Below are positions 54,515-63,829 of a stretch of 64,000 nt of DNA, in pieces. The stretch spans positions 1 through 64,000 of the forward strand of contig NZ_AP020335.1 of NCBI RefSeq assembly GCF_013340845.1, read 5' to 3'. A program made the translations under genes and the position numbers. This DNA comes from Hydrogenovibrio marinus. GTDB taxonomy: Bacteria > Pseudomonadota > Gammaproteobacteria > Thiomicrospirales > Thiomicrospiraceae. Below the pieces are notes generated by a model. It saw only the letters and a program-made list of their open reading frames with translations. It did not search any database and had not been told where the DNA came from. The number at the start of each line of letters is the position of its first letter. Positions within the stretch are counted from its first letter, which is position 1.

Positions 54515-57500
54515 ATGAATATTGCTGAATACGCTATTAAGAAACGCACAGTCACCTTAATTTTCACTTTATTTGTCATTATTGCCGGTTATTTTTCCTA
54601 TGAAAATTTAGGACGCCTTGAAGATCCTGAGTTTACGGTTAAGGATGCCTTGATTATTACTTATTATCCAGGTGCCAGCGCAAAAGAAGTTGCAGAAGAA
54701 GTCTCCGATAAAATCGAAACTAAGATTCAAGAGTTAGGCGAAGTAAAAGAAGTCCAGGCGTTGAACAAACGTGGCACTTCGGTCATTACCGTGACTATGA
54801 AAAACAAATACGGTAAAAAGGATTTACCGCTTATTTGGCAGAAGCTTCGTTCGAAGATTGATGATGTCATCCCACAACTCCCTCCAGGTGTTTCTAAACC
54901 TATTGTTAATGATGATTTTGGTGATGTTTATGGCACGCTTTACGCTGTAACTGGTGAAGGTTTCAGCTATAAAGAACTGTATGACTATGCCAAATTTCTC
55001 AGAAAACAACTTCTGTTAGTGAAAGATGTCGCCAAAATAGACATCCAAGGTCAACAGCCGGAAACCATTTATATTGAATTGAATCGCGACAAAATTGCCA
55101 CTTTGGGAATTGGTCTTGATGATATTTTCGACAGTTTAAATAATAAAAATACTCTAGTCCCAGCTGGGAAAGTGAAAGTCGGGTCAGATTACATCACCAT
55201 CAATCCAACGGGCAAAGTTGACGCGGTCAACGATATCAAGAATTTAGTGATTGAATCCAAAGATCATGATAATAAATCTTCACGTCTGATCTATTTGAAA
55301 GATATTGCTAAAGTCTATCGCGGCTATCAAGAGCCCGCCAGTAAATACATTGAGTTTAATGGTACCCAAGCCGTGACTTTAGGTATATCCACGGTTCAAG
55401 GTGGTAATGTCGTCAAAATGGGTGAGGCGGTAGAAGCTAAGCTACACCAACTACAAGCCGAAATTCCAGTAGGGATTGAGTTACACCCTATTTCATTACA
55501 ATCGGATCGTGTAACAGCCTCTATTAACGCCTTTATGGTTAATTTGATGGAAGCCGTGGTCATTGTTATTGCCGTTCTGATGATTTTCATGGGATTCCGT
55601 AGTGCCAGCATTATCGGAACGGCGTTGTTCGTTACCGTCATGGCAACGTTCATTATCATGAAAATGCAGGGTATTATGCTCGAGCGCATTTCTCTTGGCG
55701 CACTGATTATTGCTTTAGGGATGCTGGTGGATAACGCCATTGTCGTAATTGATGGCATGTTGGTTCGTATTCAAAAAGGTATGGATAGAGTCAAAGCCGC
55801 CGGTGAAGTAGTTTCTCAAAGTTTTTGGCCATTATTGGGTGCGACCATCATTGCAGTTTTGGCATTCGGTGCTATTGGTTTGTCACAAGACAGTACTGGT
55901 GAATATACCCGCTCATTGTTCTATGTCATTCTCTATTCGTTGCTGTTGAGCTGGTTGGTGGCAATCACGGTGGTGCCTTTACTGGGTGTGATGTTCATTA
56001 AAGTTAAAGCCGGAGAAGCCAATAAAGATCCTTTCGATAACAAGTTTTATCGCTGGATGAAATCGGTGTTGGTTGTACTTATCCGAAGACGTTGGATTAC
56101 CGTCATGGTAATGGTTGGTTTATTGGCGCTGTCATTCCTGGCATTTAGCAATCTAAAGAACAGTTTTTTTCCATCTTCGACACGTGATCAATTCATGTTC
56201 CATCTTTATTTTGCTGAAGATACGGATATTAGTCAGGTGAAGAAAATCACCGACAAAATTGAACATGTGATTAGACAAGACGATAAGGTTAAGGATGTTA
56301 CCAGCTTCATTGACAGTGGCGCGCCTAGATTCCTATTGACTTATACCCCGGAAAAAGATCCTTCAGGTTATGGATTTCTGGTCATTACCGTCAAGGATTA
56401 CCATGACATTCCAGCGTTGATGGCGAAGTTCAGACAGTATGTGATAGACCATTATCCGTCTGTGTTGCCGAGACCTGAGCAATTTGCACTAGGTCCGACC
56501 AATCCGGCGGTAGAAGCGGTTATCTATGGCCCGAATCCTGATGTATTGCGTCATATTGGCGAAGAAATCAAAGCCATTATGCGAGAGAAAGGCGGTACGG
56601 CCATCCGCAGCGAATGGCGAGAAAGGGTTAAAGAAGTCGTTCCTGTCTTTGATGAAGCGCGTGCCAGTGAAGTGGGTGTGACTCGTGAAGACTTTAACAA
56701 GAGTTTGGATTTGAATTTCGACGGACTGACCGTAGGTTACTATCGTGAGCAGGACGAAATGATTCCAATGGTAACGCGTGCTTCCGAACAAGACCGTTTG
56801 GATGTCAGCCAGATCAATAACATTCAGGTCTGGTCAAGCGGTGCCCGTAAATATGTGCCAATCAATCAAGTTATCAAGAAGATTGAAGTGAAATTTGTCG
56901 ATGCAGCATCTCACACCAAAAACCGTATGAGAAAGTTTAAGGTGATGTGTGATCCGGCAATCGGCGCTTTGAAAAGTTCCATTTTCGAGAAGGTGAAAGC
57001 ACCGATAGAGGCTTTGAAACTGCCGGATGGCTATCGGCTGGAATGGGAAGGTGAATATAAATCTTCCAATGACGCAAAAGAGAGTTTGATGGCGTCTATT
57101 CCAATGTTTGTGGTGATGATGGTGTTGATTGTCGTCATGTTGTTCAACTCTGTCAAAGAGCCCATCATTATCTGGTTAACCGTTCCGTTGGCGCTGGTGG
57201 GTGTAGGATTTGGGCTCTATACCGCTGACAAACCTTTTGATTTCATGGCATTGCTTGGTTTCCTCAGCTTGACGGGAATGTTGATCAAAAACTCAATTGT
57301 GCTGATTGATGAAATCAATTTGGAGTTATCAAATGGAAAAGAAAAATTCGATGCGGTGATTCATTCGGTGCTCTCCAGAACTCGTCCAGTGAGCATGGGA
57401 GCATTAACGACTGTATTGGGTATGATTCCGCTTTTGACAGATGCTTTCTTTGTGGCGATGGCCGTGGCGATTATGGCTGGTTTGGCATTTTCGACCGTTT

Positions 57501-57577
57501 TGACATTACTGTTTGTGCCGGTTCTTTATGCGATTTTCCATAAAATTCAGGTACCGGAAAATCTAGGTAAAGGTTGA
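54515..57577 (+). CDS. RND-family efflux transporter (AcrB-like)
   Basis: A 1020-residue inner-membrane proton-driven pump with twelve TM helices and two large periplasmic loops. GMLVDNAIVVIDGML in TM4 keeps Asp406 (AcrB D407), but the adjacent AcrB D408 position is Asn407. The repeat-half symmetry is visible: first-half VIVIAVLMIFMGFRSA and second-half FVVMMVLIVVMLFNSVKEP. The preferred start is the ATG at 54515 after AAGGTG; a GTG at 54506 is in frame. Substrates cannot be inferred. It forms an operon with the adaptor (10-bp gap). Confidence 0.93.
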   Translation: MNIAEYAIKKRTVTLIFTLFVIIAGYFSYENLGRLEDPEFTVKDALIITYYPGASAKEVAEEVSDKIETKIQELGEVKEVQALNKRGTSVITVTMKNKYGKKDLPLIWQKLRSKIDDVIPQLPPGVSKPIVNDDFGDVYGTLYAVTGEGFSYKELYDYAKFLRKQLLLVKDVAKIDIQGQQPETIYIELNRDKIATLGIGLDDIFDSLNNKNTLVPAGKVKVGSDYITINPTGKVDAVNDIKNLVIESKDHDNKSSRLIYLKDIAKVYRGYQEPASKYIEFNGTQAVTLGISTVQGGNVVKMGEAVEAKLHQLQAEIPVGIELHPISLQSDRVTASINAFMVNLMEAVVIVIAVLMIFMGFRSASIIGTALFVTVMATFIIMKMQGIMLERISLGALIIALGMLVDNAIVVIDGMLVRIQKGMDRVKAAGEVVSQSFWPLLGATIIAVLAFGAIGLSQDSTGEYTRSLFYVILYSLLLSWLVAITVVPLLGVMFIKVKAGEANKDPFDNKFYRWMKSVLVVLIRRRWITVMVMVGLLALSFLAFSNLKNSFFPSSTRDQFMFHLYFAEDTDISQVKKITDKIEHVIRQDDKVKDVTSFIDSGAPRFLLTYTPEKDPSGYGFLVITVKDYHDIPALMAKFRQYVIDHYPSVLPRPEQFALGPTNPAVEAVIYGPNPDVLRHIGEEIKAIMREKGGTAIRSEWRERVKEVVPVFDEARASEVGVTREDFNKSLDLNFDGLTVGYYREQDEMIPMVTRASEQDRLDVSQINNIQVWSSGARKYVPINQVIKKIEVKFVDAASHTKNRMRKFKVMCDPAIGALKSSIFEKVKAPIEALKLPDGYRLEWEGEYKSSNDAKESLMASIPMFVVMMVLIVVMLFNSVKEPIIIWLTVPLALVGVGFGLYTADKPFDFMALLGFLSLTGMLIKNSIVLIDEINLELSNGKEKFDAVIHSVLSRTRPVSMGALTTVLGMIPLLTDAFFVAMAVAIMAGLAFSTVLTLLFVPVLYAIFHKIQVPENLGKG

Positions 57578-57578
57578 T

Positions 57579-57596
57579 AAAATCTGCCAGGTTGGG
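57579..57596 (+). repeat. 18-bp dispersed repeat, copy 9
   Basis: An exact copy, AAAATCTGCCAGGTTGGG, that begins two bases after the RND stop codon and 126 bp before the GGDEF-EAL gene. Confidence 0.9.
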
Positions 57597-57722
57597 GTCA
57601 ATAAAAAATTCCCTTATATTAATGATGTTTATCAATTAAATGGCAAGAATTTATTGGTAGTGGTTAATACGGTTGACTACACTATGTTGATTATTATCAG
57701 TTGAAAATAGTCATCGTTTAAA

Positions 57723-60338
57723 ATGGATTTTAAAAAACCGAGCATTCGAAAAATCATCTTGCTAGGCGCCCTTGCGTCGTCTTTGCTGATTTTTGTCGGC
57801 TCTTATTACTTTTCTTCAAAGCTTTTTGAAAACTCGATTATCCAAAACAATCATCGTACGGCGGTGACCTTTTCCAGACTGACTTTCGACAACATGTATC
57901 AAATCATGAGTGAAGGTTGGACGAGAAAGCAGCTAAATGAATTCCTTGAAAAGACCCAAAAAACTTATGAATTATCGGATATCAGTATCGATATTTTTCG
58001 AAGCCAGGTGGTCAGCAAGCAATTCGGCGCCATCCCCCAAAAGCAATCCCTCTCACCGCATTTCAAAGCGCGATTGGATCAAGTTTTCTTAAGCAAAGAA
58101 TCTCTGTCGACTACTCAAGATACGGTTTTGGATAGCTGGTTCCCGCTAAAAGCTGAGCAGAAATGCTTGGTGTGTCATACCCAGGCAAAGGTCGGAGATG
58201 TTTTAGGGGTGATGCACTTTCGGCAAGACATGTCTCACACGCTATCCGAGGCTAACCAGCGTTTCTTATTATTCTTTCTTTTCCTGCTGCCATTGCCGAT
58301 TATTGTTGCCTATTTAATCAGTTTGAAATTGAACAGTTTCTTAGAGAAAGTTATTGATTCACTGCGCTCCAAGGTTGAAAACATTCACAAAGTTCGTGAT
58401 TTGAAACAGATTCAATCCTCCGATATTTTTTACGATTTTAAAGAATTCGAGATGTTGGGTGTTGAGTTTGAAAAGCTTTCGGAAAAACTTCAAACGGTTG
58501 CTGTTGATAGGGACATTCTTGAATTTGAAATCAAATTACTCGATAAGTTTATCATCACCTCAGAAGTGGTTCGTGATTGGAAAGAACATGTAAATCAATT
58601 GATTATCGAAATCACCAAAATTTTGCCTATTTATGGGCTATTTGTGGTGTTCAGAACGGATGATGAAGAACGTTTCGGTATGGAGATTTTCTGGGCAGGT
58701 AAGCCTTCAGAAGAGATGAAGAAGCATTTTGAAAAAATTGCTGAATCTCAGATTTTGGAACACCCGATTCTGAAACTGAATCCACAAATTGACATCCATC
58801 ACAGCATTTCCAATGAAGAAGTCACGTTGGATGGTATTCAAGAAGACATTGAAACCCAAGCGAAGAGTTTGATTCTTGAAAAGCCTCGTATCGGGGGGGT
58901 TGTGGGTATTGGGGTGCAGGCAGTCAATCAGGATTTAACCCGCACTATCGTTATTGAAAGTATTTTGACGACCTTAATCAATGTTGTCGGCTCAATCAAA
59001 GCCATCAACAAATATACTCATGATTTGGAGTATTACGCTACGCGTGACCCTTTGACTAACTTGTATAACCGTCGTGTTTTCCACGAATTGTTGGATTACG
59101 AAATTCAGCGTGCCGATCGTAACAATTATCACTTTTCGTTGATGATGATTGATTGTGACAACTTCAAACTTATCAATGACCGTTATGGACATGCATTTGG
59201 TGATCAGATGCTTCAGGCTTTGGCTTATAAGGTTGAGGAAGCCCTTAGAAGTGAAGATATGTTCAGCCGCTATGGTGGTGATGAGTTCTGTGTGTTATTG
59301 CCGGAAACTGATATTGAGCAAGCGCATTTGATTGCCCAACGTGTGATGGACGAAATTCACCAGATTGAAGAAATCGATCCCAGTGGTGAGCGAGTTCACT
59401 TGACTTGTTCAATCGGCTTGGCGAACTATCCTGAGCACGCCGAGAACGCCAAAGATTTGTTTATCGTGTCCGATAATATGATGTACAAGGGGAAACGAAA
59501 CGGTAAAAATCAATTCTGCTTTCCTGATGAAAACGAATTGGCAGATCTTTATCGCAGCAATACCGAGAAAAGTGCTTTCATCATGCAATCTCTGGCGGAT
59601 GAAGATTGCATCGAACCGCATTTTCAACCGATTTTATCTTTTGGTAATCACGATGATATACAGGTTCATGAGTTGTTAATGCGTATCCGCAAAGATGATG
59701 AACTGATTTCGGCAAGTGAGTTTATCGATATTGCTGAAAGCATGGGGGTTGTACATCAACTGGATTACCTGCTGATTAAGAAAGCCTTCATCAAGATGCA
59801 AGAGCAGAATTATCAAGGTTTGATGTTCATTAATATTTCCCCACGTGCGCTGATACTGAACGAATTCATCAATAAAGTAAAAGAATTGGCCAGGGAATAT
59901 GAAATCGCGCCGAATCGTATTGTGTTGGAGATTACCGAACGTGAAACGGTGAGAAACATTAGCCTATTGGAAAAATTCGTAAGAGAGCTGAAGTTCGAAG
60001 GGTTTATGTTTGCAATTGATGATTTTGGTTCTGGGTTTTCGTCTTTCCATTATCTGAAGCGTTTCCCAATCGATTATTTGAAAATAGAAGGCGAGTTCAT
60101 CAGCAATATGTTGAATGATCGAATTGACTTCGCCTTTGTGGAAAGCGCGGTGACGCTTGCCAGATCAGTAGGCATTGAAACCGTCGCCGAGTTCATCGAG
60201 TCTGAAGAAGTACTCAAGGCGGTTAAAGCCTGTGGTATCACTATGGCACAAGGGTATTTCATTGGTAAAGCCGAACCGGAATTCTTAACGGAAGTTCCTG
60301 ATAGAGTTCAATCCGCGCTGGCATCCGACACCCTTTAG
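57723..60338 (+). CDS. GGDEF-EAL c-di-GMP enzyme with a periplasmic c-type haem sensor
   Basis: An 871-residue membrane protein. TM1 (about 10-31) and TM2 (about 180-200) flank a periplasmic domain with a haem c motif CLVCH (148-152), followed by GDVLGVMHFRQDMS, similar to DUF3365-type haem sensors. A cytosolic GAF-like segment (about 270-430) leads to the GGDEF domain with intact GGDEF (518-522) and I-site RSED. The EAL domain has ELL (650-652) in place of EAL, but DDFGSGFSSF (766-775), KIEGEFI and TVAEFIES are retained. Both activities are possible; the dominant one is unknown. A redox or gas ligand at the haem probably tunes it. Confidence 0.9.
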   Translation: MDFKKPSIRKIILLGALASSLLIFVGSYYFSSKLFENSIIQNNHRTAVTFSRLTFDNMYQIMSEGWTRKQLNEFLEKTQKTYELSDISIDIFRSQVVSKQFGAIPQKQSLSPHFKARLDQVFLSKESLSTTQDTVLDSWFPLKAEQKCLVCHTQAKVGDVLGVMHFRQDMSHTLSEANQRFLLFFLFLLPLPIIVAYLISLKLNSFLEKVIDSLRSKVENIHKVRDLKQIQSSDIFYDFKEFEMLGVEFEKLSEKLQTVAVDRDILEFEIKLLDKFIITSEVVRDWKEHVNQLIIEITKILPIYGLFVVFRTDDEERFGMEIFWAGKPSEEMKKHFEKIAESQILEHPILKLNPQIDIHHSISNEEVTLDGIQEDIETQAKSLILEKPRIGGVVGIGVQAVNQDLTRTIVIESILTTLINVVGSIKAINKYTHDLEYYATRDPLTNLYNRRVFHELLDYEIQRADRNNYHFSLMMIDCDNFKLINDRYGHAFGDQMLQALAYKVEEALRSEDMFSRYGGDEFCVLLPETDIEQAHLIAQRVMDEIHQIEEIDPSGERVHLTCSIGLANYPEHAENAKDLFIVSDNMMYKGKRNGKNQFCFPDENELADLYRSNTEKSAFIMQSLADEDCIEPHFQPILSFGNHDDIQVHELLMRIRKDDELISASEFIDIAESMGVVHQLDYLLIKKAFIKMQEQNYQGLMFINISPRALILNEFINKVKELAREYEIAPNRIVLEITERETVRNISLLEKFVRELKFEGFMFAIDDFGSGFSSFHYLKRFPIDYLKIEGEFISNMLNDRIDFAFVESAVTLARSVGIETVAEFIESEEVLKAVKACGITMAQGYFIGKAEPEFLTEVPDRVQSALASDTL

Positions 60339-60583
60339 TAGGCTTGTTTATATCCTAGCTGACGCATACAGTCTTCATAGGAAATGGCGCCCATCTCGCC
60401 CTTATAGATATTCATTTTTGACACACCATTACGGTCATTCCATGCGCCAGTGGCTTCACCTTTACAATAGAGCATATCATTTCTGAATGAATCATTGGTT
60501 TGACCAGGGTTTTTGACGAACTGTTGGTTGTGCGCGCAGCCGCCGAGAACTAGCAGGCCGGTGACTATCCATAACTTTTTCAT
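60335..60583 (-). CDS. Small lipoprotein of unknown function
   Basis: An 82-residue protein with lipobox VLGGC (Cys16) and a short mature part containing two Cys (LYCKGEATGAW and YEDCMRQLGY), which might form a disulfide. The start at 60583 has AGGA five bases upstream; frames open further run into the cotransporter gene. It follows the Na/Pi cotransporter gene by ten bases on the same strand, so the two are co-transcribed. I do not recognise the family. Confidence 0.75.
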   Translation of the reverse strand: MKKLWIVTGLLVLGGCAHNQQFVKNPGQTNDSFRNDMLYCKGEATGAWNDRNGVSKMNIYKGEMGAISYEDCMRQLGYKQAY

Positions 60584-60593
60584 AAACATCCTT

Positions 60594-62378
60594 TTAGGTT
60601 TGAGCAGGGGATGACAATCCCTTGTTTTGTAATCTTGCAATACGTTTTGCCAGAGTATGCAACCGTTTCAAGGCATCGACGATTTGCATTTCCATTCGGA
60701 AAATGACCAATCTGGATTCGTCAGATTGTATGTGTTTCACCTGATGCTTAAGTGCAATCTGAATCATTTCGTCTATAGCGGATTTTGCAGAAAAGACTTC
60801 CAAAGCCTTCTCTTTTTGTTGGTCATCCAAAGCCATCAGTGCATTGTTTAGAGATTTAACCACTTCTTTGGTGATATTGCCCATTAATTCCTGCATGGTA
60901 GGGCTTACCTTAAGTTGATACTCGAACGTTTGATGACGGGCATCTAACAGTCCATTTTCGATAGTTTCCATCACCGATTCCAGAATATTCACCACAGAAA
61001 TCAACTCAACATATTTTTGCTGTTGTTTTTCATCAAGGTCAGCCCTCGAAACCTTGCTGAGATAAATCAGTATTTGATGTTGGTATTGGCGAAGTTGTCT
61101 GAGCACCTTTTCTTCAAACTTAAGGGCATTCAACTGTACCGGATAATTATTGTTGATGAAGTGTTGGAACAAGTTGTTCAATTTTTCCCGAAACACGTTC
61201 AATTCCATAATAACGGCACCAAATGCCAACTGAGGAGTTTGTAGGAAATTGTCATCCAAATATTTTGGGTCGAATGATTGTTGTTTTTCGTCATCCAATA
61301 TGGGTAACAGGCGATAGGTCAGCCAGACAAACCCCGTAAGTAGCGGTAAGAAAAGAATTAATGCGGAAAGCTTGAACAGAGTATTAGCATTCGCGATTTC
61401 GCGAGGGGTATCAGCTGCTAAGTTCGCCATCTCGTTGAGGTGGCTACCGCCTTCTGGAGAAATATAGATGGCCAATGCCGCCAAAGTACCAATAAATGGT
61501 AACCATAACAAGACCCCGAAAACATTGAACATCACATGAATGAGGGCAGCTCTTATCGCATCTCGAGACTGTCCAATCGTTGCGAGAATCGCCGTGATAC
61601 AAGTACCGATATCTGCTCCCATAGATAATGCAATCCCGGTTGGTAGCGTCAAAAACCCTTGGTTTGCCATCACAATGATTATCCCGATAGTGGCGGAAGA
61701 AGATTGAACCAAAGCGGTAAAAGCGAGACCGATGAGTATGCCGAAAAGAGGATGGTCGAGTTCTTTTAAGGTTTCGAGAAATGGTTCGTAGTGTTTGAGG
61801 GGAGACATACCTTCACCCATCAAATTCATCCCGATAAACAGCAACCCTAGCCCTAAAAGTAGTTGTCCGATATTTTTTCGGACATGGGTTTCGCTGATAA
61901 ACTGAATCAGAAACCCGGCAAAAACCATGATGAGTGCTAAGTTGTAGATTTTGAAAGCGACAATCTGAGCGGTAATGGTTGTACCGAGGTTGGCGCCCAT
62001 GATAATGCTTCCGGCCTGCATCAACGTCATCATGCCTGAGGCAACAAATCCTATTACCAGAACACTGGTAACGGATGAAGATTGGATTATGGCAGTGACC
62101 AGCGTACCGGATAGGGCGCCCATCACACGGTTGGTCGTCAGAGTGGCGAGTAGGGTTTTCATGCGTCCGCCGGCTATCGATAGCAGGCCTTTCACCATTA
62201 AGTCTAGGCCGAACAAGAAGATCGCCAGGCCGCCGAGCAGTTGCAAAATCATCTCGTACCAATTCAAAGCAGCCTTTCCAGAAGAGGGTATCGCAGTTTC
62301 CGGCACGACAGCAAAAGCTAAGCTTGACCAAAGCAGTAGCAATAAAAGGGTTTTGAATGGACGGATTTGAATTTGCAT
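60594..62378 (-). CDS. Na/phosphate cotransporter with PhoU-like C-terminus (YjbB/NptA type)
   Basis: A 594-residue protein. The membrane half (about 35-370) has the two inverted Na/Pi-cotransporter repeats, each with QSSS: AIIQSSSVTSVLVIGF and ALVQSSSATIGIIIVM, with GANLGTTITA and GADIGTCITAIL. The soluble C-terminal half (about 390-590) is helical and PhoU-like. The family moves phosphate with Na+, and YjbB exports it. A signal-like first helix (LLLLLLWSSLAFA) precedes. No pho genes are nearby. Confidence 0.9.
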   Translation of the reverse strand: MQIQIRPFKTLLLLLLWSSLAFAVVPETAIPSSGKAALNWYEMILQLLGGLAIFLFGLDLMVKGLLSIAGGRMKTLLATLTTNRVMGALSGTLVTAIIQSSSVTSVLVIGFVASGMMTLMQAGSIIMGANLGTTITAQIVAFKIYNLALIMVFAGFLIQFISETHVRKNIGQLLLGLGLLFIGMNLMGEGMSPLKHYEPFLETLKELDHPLFGILIGLAFTALVQSSSATIGIIIVMANQGFLTLPTGIALSMGADIGTCITAILATIGQSRDAIRAALIHVMFNVFGVLLWLPFIGTLAALAIYISPEGGSHLNEMANLAADTPREIANANTLFKLSALILFLPLLTGFVWLTYRLLPILDDEKQQSFDPKYLDDNFLQTPQLAFGAVIMELNVFREKLNNLFQHFINNNYPVQLNALKFEEKVLRQLRQYQHQILIYLSKVSRADLDEKQQQKYVELISVVNILESVMETIENGLLDARHQTFEYQLKVSPTMQELMGNITKEVVKSLNNALMALDDQQKEKALEVFSAKSAIDEMIQIALKHQVKHIQSDESRLVIFRMEMQIVDALKRLHTLAKRIARLQNKGLSSPAQT

Positions 62379-62560
62379 AGAGCCCTTTCAAAGTCTAATA
62401 CAGAGTGAATACAGGTTTATTTTGAACCTGTTTGAAGATGGAAGGGAGCAATTTTGATAAATTTTTTTGATTTTCCATAAATGTAATTTTACATCGGGGT
62501 ACGGTATTTTTTGTATTATGGAGTTTAGCGCTGTTGCTCAGGAGGTCTTAGACGGATTTT

Positions 62561-63826
62561 ATGACTGAAAAATCAACGCAAAAAATCATTGATGAGCTTT
62601 TCCGACATTTTTATCGGGAGTTGCTTTCTGAACCTCACTACGCCGTGTTTTTTGAGCGCTATGACGTGGATTTGATTCGTCAAAAACAAGGTCAATCTTT
62701 CTTAGAACTGCTTGAACTGTCTGATGAAGACATCCATGAAAATGGATTGAAAATCGGCAAAATACATATCAATATCGGCCTTCCCTTTGAAGATTTATAT
62801 GCCGGTTATCACAAACTTCAACAGCTTATTCCCATCTATTTTAACGAACATTGGTTGGTGGATCATCAGCTTTTCAGACGACTTAGTTTGCAAAAAATGG
62901 CTGCTGCCGAGGGCTACTTTCAGAGTTATATTCAGCAAATGGCACATGAAATAGCGATAACCGTCGAAAAACGCAACCTGCTGTTGCGCCCTAGCTATGC
63001 TGAACTGGCGAACCAACCACTTATTTGTTTGAAGGAGATTCTTGGTCATTTGCTGGACGAGGAATCACCTTTACCCGAAATGGATTATGAAGTTTGTCCT
63101 TTGACCGATCAGTTGGCTAACCATACCTGCTTAAATGGCGAAGAAAGAATCGAGTTGGAAAAGCTACATTCATTGCAGCACATCATGGGTCACAACTTTC
63201 TATTTTTTGTGAAAAGCAAGGAATATGCTTTGGCGGTTTTCCTGTTGTCTCGGTTTTATGGCATGGCATTGGATTTGTCGAACCGTATAGGGTTAGCATT
63301 TCAAATGTCTTTTATTCAAGAGTTACAAAAAGACCCTTTGACCCATTTCTATCTTCGACATGATATGGAAACCCTCATAGACAGTGCCTTGAATCTGTCG
63401 GTTGCAGATAAACGCAATGTTGCAATCATCATGTTGGATTTAGATGATTTTAAATTCATCAATGACAGTCATGGACATTTGGCCGGAGATCATGTGTTGA
63501 AGGAAGTCAGTGAACTTTTCTCACAAGTAGTGCGTGAATCAGACAAGATTTTCCGTTATGGAGGCGAGGAGTTTTTGATTTTGTTGGACGGCGCAGGTAT
63601 CGACGTGGCATCCGGTATTGCCGAGAGATTGCGCAAACTGATAGAAAACCACCCATTTGATTTGGGTATGCATAGAACAACGAAAATTACTGCGAGTATC
63701 GGTATCGCAGCTTATCATCCTGCGACGATGGAAAAAGTGCCTTCTGCAAGGCACTTTATAGATGTTTGCGATCGAATGTTATTGAAAGCAAAACACAGCG
63801 GTAAAAACCGCATTGAGTACTGCTAA
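62561..63826 (+). CDS. Globin-coupled diguanylate cyclase
   Basis: A 421-residue cytosolic enzyme. The N-terminal roughly 140 residues match the sensor-globin fold: KIGKIHINIGLPFEDLYAGYHKL places the proximal haem His at residue 69. The globin is about 30 residues shorter at the N-terminus than E. coli DosC. A helical middle domain follows (about 150-265). The GGDEF domain has LDLDDFKFINDSHGHLAGD, I-site RESD and active GGEEF (334-338). It is expected to raise c-di-GMP in response to O2 or another haem ligand. A GGAGG lies about 17 bases before the ATG. Confidence 0.9.
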   Translation: MTEKSTQKIIDELFRHFYRELLSEPHYAVFFERYDVDLIRQKQGQSFLELLELSDEDIHENGLKIGKIHINIGLPFEDLYAGYHKLQQLIPIYFNEHWLVDHQLFRRLSLQKMAAAEGYFQSYIQQMAHEIAITVEKRNLLLRPSYAELANQPLICLKEILGHLLDEESPLPEMDYEVCPLTDQLANHTCLNGEERIELEKLHSLQHIMGHNFLFFVKSKEYALAVFLLSRFYGMALDLSNRIGLAFQMSFIQELQKDPLTHFYLRHDMETLIDSALNLSVADKRNVAIIMLDLDDFKFINDSHGHLAGDHVLKEVSELFSQVVRESDKIFRYGGEEFLILLDGAGIDVASGIAERLRKLIENHPFDLGMHRTTKITASIGIAAYHPATMEKVPSARHFIDVCDRMLLKAKHSGKNRIEYC

Positions 63827-63829
63827 GCT

